Origin: Klebsormidium nitens
Taxonomy: Eukaryota > Streptophyta > Klebsormidiophyceae > Klebsormidiales > Klebsormidiaceae
Length of the DNA: 64,000 nt
Assembly: GCA_000708835.1 (NCBI GenBank)
Contig: DF237240.1
Span: 2,928 to 66,927 of the forward strand
Direction of reading: 5' to 3'
Part shown: in pieces, positions 59,701 through 64,000 of the stretch
Layout: each line of letters opens with the position of its first letter
How positions within the stretch are numbered: the stretch's first letter is position 1
The notes under the pieces: generated by a model
What the model was told of the DNA's origin: nothing
The model's database searches: none
The model's input: only the letters and a program-made list of their open reading frames with translations
Position numbers and translations under genes: made by a program

Positions 59701-61616
59701 ATGGCCATGGCGTCCTGCAAAGCCTTCAGCACTTTGGGGTCATCGCTCGCTCTAGGGCCCCTCAGATCCCAGTCCGCTGGTTTTGCTGCCCCGTCGAAGC
59801 CGGTAGCGCTGCCAGGTTTTCGAAATAGTGTCGGCGGTGATCTCCAGGTCGAGCTGCGGAAACGGTTGGAGTGCTCTTGCCCCGCCGTCCGGCCGTGTGC
59901 GCACCAGGGCGCCAGCCCGACCTCCTCTGTTGTGCACGACGTCCGAGATGCAGACAGCGAGAGCGCACAACTAGAGCGGGTGCAGAACTTCAAGGAGTTG
60001 TTTGACCGGAGCCTGGCGTTGAGGCCGAGGGAGCGAGTGGAGCGAGTGGTGCCCGTGCCTGACTACGACTCGGATGGCACGGGCGAGCAACGGTGGCCGG
60101 AAAAGGAAGAGGGGGTAGCTGAGGGGCCTGCCTGCGGACGCCCTGAAGTGGACCTTGGACAGCCGTCCGACTGGCTCTGGCAAGAGATCCGTGCCGAGGC
60201 GCGCAGGGACTCCGACGCTGAACCTGCACTCGCTAGTTTCCTGTACTCCACGATCCTTGCGCATGGATCTCTTGAGCGGGCGCTAGCTTTCCATCTAGCT
60301 AATAAGCTGTCCTCCAGCACTCTTCTAGGCACGCAGCTCTTCACCATCATCGCAGATAGCTTCTCAGCAGATCCGGACTTGTGGGATGCGGTCAAAGCTG
60401 ACATCTGCGCTGTCAAAGACCGGGATGCAGCATGCACAAGCTACTCCCATTGCCTCCTCTACTTCAAGGGCTTCCTAGCATGCCAGGCGTACAGAGTGTC
60501 CCATAGGCTATGGAACCAGGGCCGCATTTACATGGCGCTCACGATCCAGAGCAGAGTTTCAGAAACCTTTCACGTAGATTTTCACCCGGCCGCCAGGATA
60601 GGAAAAGGAGTGCTTTTTGACCATGCCACGGGGGTGGTTGTCGGGGAGACGGCACAGATTGGAAACAATGTGTCAATTCTGCACCATGTGACGTTGGGAG
60701 GGTCAGGCACGCTGGCAAAAGTGCGGCATCCGATCGTGCATGATGGGGTCCTGATTGGGGCAGGTGCAACTCTACTCGGGCCGATCGTTATAGGAGAAGG
60801 TGAGCAGTTTGCTGCTGATCATGTTTTTCCCTTGGTTCAGTAAGTGTGGAAGTCTTTTTGGCTTGTATCTTTCATTTACCCTGCTAAAAGGTTGTTATGC
60901 AGAGACCATCAGCGAGCAAAGACAGCAGCCAGAGTTGTGAAAGTTGCCCGCTTGGTCGGCTCGACTCGCAAGGATTCTGGTCGTTCTTTTGAGGGAACAA
61001 TGTGCAAGTTTTGTCTCCTTGGTGCATTGTCAGCACGTCATACTGCATTAGATGTAGACGCACATCTCGCACAGAGATCTAAACGCTCTTACTTCGTCTG
61101 CTTGAGAATGAATCTGGGGTATCAGCATTCTGGTGGTAGATTGAGACAGGATAGGACTTTAGACTGGATCGCTTTTCTAGGTCAAATGCAGGTATCACTA
61201 GTGTCAAAACAATGAGTGGCAGAAAACGTCTGGTTTTTCTGCTGCATCTATGCACAGCATGCCTACAGTGATAGTTTCTTGCGCTCACCCTCCCTTTTCC
61301 GAGTTTACCCCTGAATCAAGCATTTGGAATCTCGACAAGAGGAGCTGCAATAAAATGGTTGTTTCCATGGCAGAAAGTTCGAAGTGCATAGGCAGCATCT
61401 GAATTATGCTGACTGTCGTTCCCTCTTCTATCTTCAGGAGCCAAAATTGGAGCGTGCTCAGTAGTCCTGACTGACGTGCCTCCACACACCACTGCTGTTG
61501 GGAATCCGGCGCGGCTCATGGGCGGCAAGACGAACCCAACTCAGCTGAAGGAGGTTCCGAGCGAGAGTATGGATCATACGTCTTTCATTGAGAATTGGTC
61601 GGACTATATTATATGA
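59701..61616 (+). CDS. SERAT: Serine O-acetyltransferase, probably plastid-targeted
   Basis: Transfers acetyl from acetyl-CoA to serine, the committed step to cysteine. Two exons, 59701-60799 and 61438-61616, join G/GA to give 425 aa. The N-terminal SATase helical domain spans about residues 160-270 (DWLWQEIRAEARRD, FLYSTILAHGSLERAL, LFTIIADSFSADPDL, YFKGFLACQAYRV). The left-handed beta-helix follows: VDFHPAARIGKGVLFDHATG, ETAQIGNNVSILHHVTLGG and IGAGATLLGPIVIGEG/GAKIGACSVV. The last residues HTSFIENWSDYII carry the conserved C-terminal Ile that docks into O-acetylserine(thiol)lyase. The first 60 residues (MAMASCKAFSTLGSSLA...) are Ser/Ala-rich and basic, typical of a plastid transit peptide, and an acidic linker follows. 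An in-frame ATG at 59509 would add 64 residues. Confidence 0.95.
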
Positions 61617-62992
61617 GGTTGCTAAGGCAGTATAAGTAGGCGAGATGTTATCTAGGTTGGCAGGGTAATGGCGAAGAATAGTGGCAAGCTCTCTAGTTTT
61701 AGAGGTAGAGATGGTGAGATCTACAGACATTGAGGAGACAGCGCGATATACAGAGATTGGGGTGTAGCCAGTCAAGTCCCCGGTGTAGAGGCAAAGCAGA
61801 TGCACCGGAACACAGAGTTTTTGAATGTCACGGGCAAAGAATTGTTGAAATGGAAGAGCCTTTTGTGCAAGTAAGGCTTTTGATGATGACTTTCCGATCA
61901 GTTTATTGTTTCATAAAATCGGATGCCGCTTTAAGGTAGCATGTCAGCGTCCATTTCTGCTTCTTGGCATGTGGATTATTTATAATTCTTATGGTATACT
62001 GTAATCACCATGCCCTTTATCTGAGAGCTATTTCGTATTGAAGCATGAAAGACGGAACAAGTGTCTGACTTAAATCCTCCAGATAGAATCATTCTTGCTA
62101 TCTTGACCGGACCGCAAGTGGTGAGAATGCTTCCGGCTCTGCCATTCGTATTGCCTAGGCCAGGCTTACGCCCCTATGCATAGATTCATGCTGAAGCTGA
62201 CATGCTCAGAATCCTCATATGATGTACTTAGTGACTGTGACAACCATACATCTCATGTAGATGTCTTCTTTCATTGAAAGACATGTACCTGCAATTGCAT
62301 GCCATATATATATATCCACATGCATGTACATGCTGATATGCATGGCACGCAATTAGTTGTCAAGCTAATCTGCATGGTACGTATAGAATGTGCTGCCGCA
62401 ATTTGATAAGATACGTGCCAGATATACATATTGCCGTCAAGCTGCAATACAGTTTTAGCACCTGCGCTCGGAGACATGGTTTGATCGAATTAATTAGTTA
62501 GTAGGACATTATGCCGTCGGCCGTCAGAGCCGGCCATGCATTATAATGGTACGTAGTCATGTTCATGTGCATGCTGTCGGAAGCATGCCATGGCAGCTCG
62601 GCAATACTAATTCAAGTTCTCAAATTTGGCCAGCACGCACCTTAAAATTTATTGGCCCATGGAATTGCGCGGCCCAAACAATGTGGAAATTGCCTGCTAC
62701 CTACGATAACGACAGGTCACTCCATGCAATACTTAAAGTCAACACATGTGGAATCAGTGTGATATTGCATAGGAAGTTTGGTATGACAGCCGTAATTCTA
62801 CTGTTTATATCTTGTGATCCTCGGGACTCGCAATGTGCGTACCAGCGTACCAGCGCGTACCTCTGCTAAACTCTGACGGGTATTTGAACCATTTGAAGCC
62901 TATCTGAGCACTAGCGCCGAACTCAAAACGGGTCAAAATTGACTGCGTGCCTAAGAATAGTTTGCGTGCATTTATAAATATGATTTCACCAG
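61617..62992. other. Convergent intergenic region, serine acetyltransferase / histidine phosphatase
   Basis: About 1.4 kb, AT-rich, with no coding exon recognised. At 62295-62345 there is a dense cluster of CATG/ATGCAT palindromes around TATATATATATA. The rest shows nothing specific. Confidence 0.45.
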
Positions 62993-63729
62993 TCAGGTCA
63001 AATAGATATGTTTCAGATCAGAGAGTCTGCAAGTATGCAACTCGCAATTTTCGAACTCCTTACCTGTTAAGGAAAACAAAACTCCCCAATGGCTGACAAC
63101 CTGCAGGACAACACACAAGATGTTTTGCCAGGATCGTTATCAAACCGCATGTTTGCGTTGCGAGGTTGAACTTGACGGACTGGTAGCTCACTTCAGACAA
63201 CGAGATTAAACGTACATTGCAGGGGTCTTCTGGGTAACAAAGTTGAAGCAAGACGTCAGCTGATTCGCCGTTCTTTCCACGAAAACGTTAGCCTATACTT
63301 GGCCTTCAAAAGACTAGAATTGACCTTCAATCAACCTAGTGAGGCCATGACAAAGTTCAAGTCTCAAGGGCGTGACAGGACAGAATCGACAACCTCAGCC
63401 AATAGCTTTTCAAAAAACTGGAAACGCAGTTGTCTCGCCTTTGACCGCAGATCTTCCTCACTTCTTTCAAGTGACTTCGTCAAGCAATCACCTGCCGTTT
63501 CAGATCATTCCTGGACTTCTCTTGATCCTAAGCTGCTCAGAGAAGCCCTTCCCGATGAATAAAACGCAGTCACGCGCCGGCTGGACGACCAAATAGCTCA
63601 CCGCAATCGTCCGCTCCGGCCGTGCCGCCAGCCATTCCTTGAAAGCTGCAACGCGCGCCCGGAAGATCTCAGGCGACTCGGGAAAGATGGCCAGCGGGTC
63701 GCCTTTCCCGTCAGTGTGCCACCAGATAT
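62993..63729 (-). CDS. Histidine phosphatase (phosphoglycerate-mutase-like), C-terminal part only
   Basis: Two minus-strand exons, 63729-63602 and 63100-62993, joined in phase 0, encode the last 77 or so residues. The first reads DIWWHTDGKGDPLAIFPESP then EIFRARVAAFKEWLAARPER; the second VVSHWGVLFSLTGKEFENCE then LHTCRL. TIAVVSHWG corresponds to the second catalytic His motif (VVTHxG) of the histidine phosphatase superfamily, and the NCE/L-T segment follows it as in plant phosphoglycerate-mutase-like proteins. The RHG catalytic motif lies in exons beyond the right edge. The exon at 63602 begins with the last two bases of a codon, so at least one upstream exon exists. The substrate cannot be told from this part. 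Confidence 0.75.
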
Positions 63730-64000
63730 CTGCACGTAAAGGCAGGTTCCACTGTCTGGGGTCGCCCTTCGACGCACGGGCTTTGCTTTCCAGCGTGCTT
63801 CAGGGTTCCAGAGAAAGGATCATGCCGGCAGATGTACACCGAAAGGACGACTGTCCGCAGGAGAAATCTTTCGGAGAGATGCACGCGTCCGCTGCTAGAA
63901 TGGGAACGTGCAAACGCGAGGAGCGACGAACGTCAGATGCAGGAACACAGCACTCCCAAGGCAACCCGGTGGGGGTTCAATATTCTCGAACTTGTCAAAA
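63730..64000 (-). other. Probable intron of the histidine phosphatase gene at the window edge
   Basis: The stretch begins, on the minus strand, upstream of the acceptor TTTACGTGCAG that precedes exon 63729-63602. No further exon is recognised before the window ends. Confidence 0.4.

Noticed and set aside
60844-61215. 123-codon plus-strand frame inside the serine acetyltransferase intron
   Set aside because: The flanking exons join in phase with conserved enzyme sequence, and this frame has no motif.

Overview
This window reads as nuclear DNA from a green-lineage eukaryote, most likely a streptophyte (charophyte) alga; I suspect Klebsormidium or a relative, but that is inference. Every recognisable gene is split by GT-AG introns of roughly 200-1300 bases with GC-rich exons. 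Protein sequences are plant-type: a plant golgin-84 N-terminus, a clade-E-like PP2C, a plastid-style serine acetyltransferase ending in DYII, a plant-type CENP-C C-terminus and a PPR protein. There are no operons, ribosome binding sites or CRISPR arrays. Gene models below were built by hand from splice signals, reading phase and remembered family motifs; no database was searched.

Layout, left to right. 1-3302: one small unrecognised minus-strand ORF and a 531-bp transposable element with perfect 58-bp terminal inverted repeats. 3303-9576 (+): golgin-84/GC2-like Golgi tether. 10379-13403 (-): TSSC4-like U5 snRNP factor, divergent from 13973-17338 (+), a MUTYH adenine DNA glycosylase. 18474-20225 (+): MYND zinc-finger protein. 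21666-27327 (-): NOP58, divergent from 28183-32713 (+), CENP-C. 34076-35835 (-): provisional glycine-rich protein. 35898-36170: a TA-flanked AT-rich MITE. 36719-42058 (+): PP2C. 42059-45228: mostly gene-poor, with faint signs of an unrecognised minus-strand gene. 45229-47557 (-): PPR protein. 48276-58316 (+): APC4, complete in 15 exons. 59701-61616 (+): serine acetyltransferase. 62993-63729 (-): last two exons of a histidine phosphatase running off the right edge.

The genes are housekeeping functions (Golgi tethering, splicing, DNA repair, snoRNP, kinetochore, cell cycle, sulfur metabolism) and do not form one pathway. Three tail-to-tail and four head-to-head pairs are visible, so short shared promoters are likely at 13404-13972 and 27328-27990.

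The most unusual signal is not a gene. In NOP58, PP2C and APC4, introns carry degenerate extra copies of the edge of the neighbouring exon, usually with the splice site attached. APC4 intron 8 has such copies at both ends (two extra donors, three extra acceptor-side copies), and PP2C intron 4 has a four-copy, about 125-bp array ending in the real exon. This repeated pattern suggests ongoing local tandem duplication across exon-intron junctions, which would create competing splice sites.
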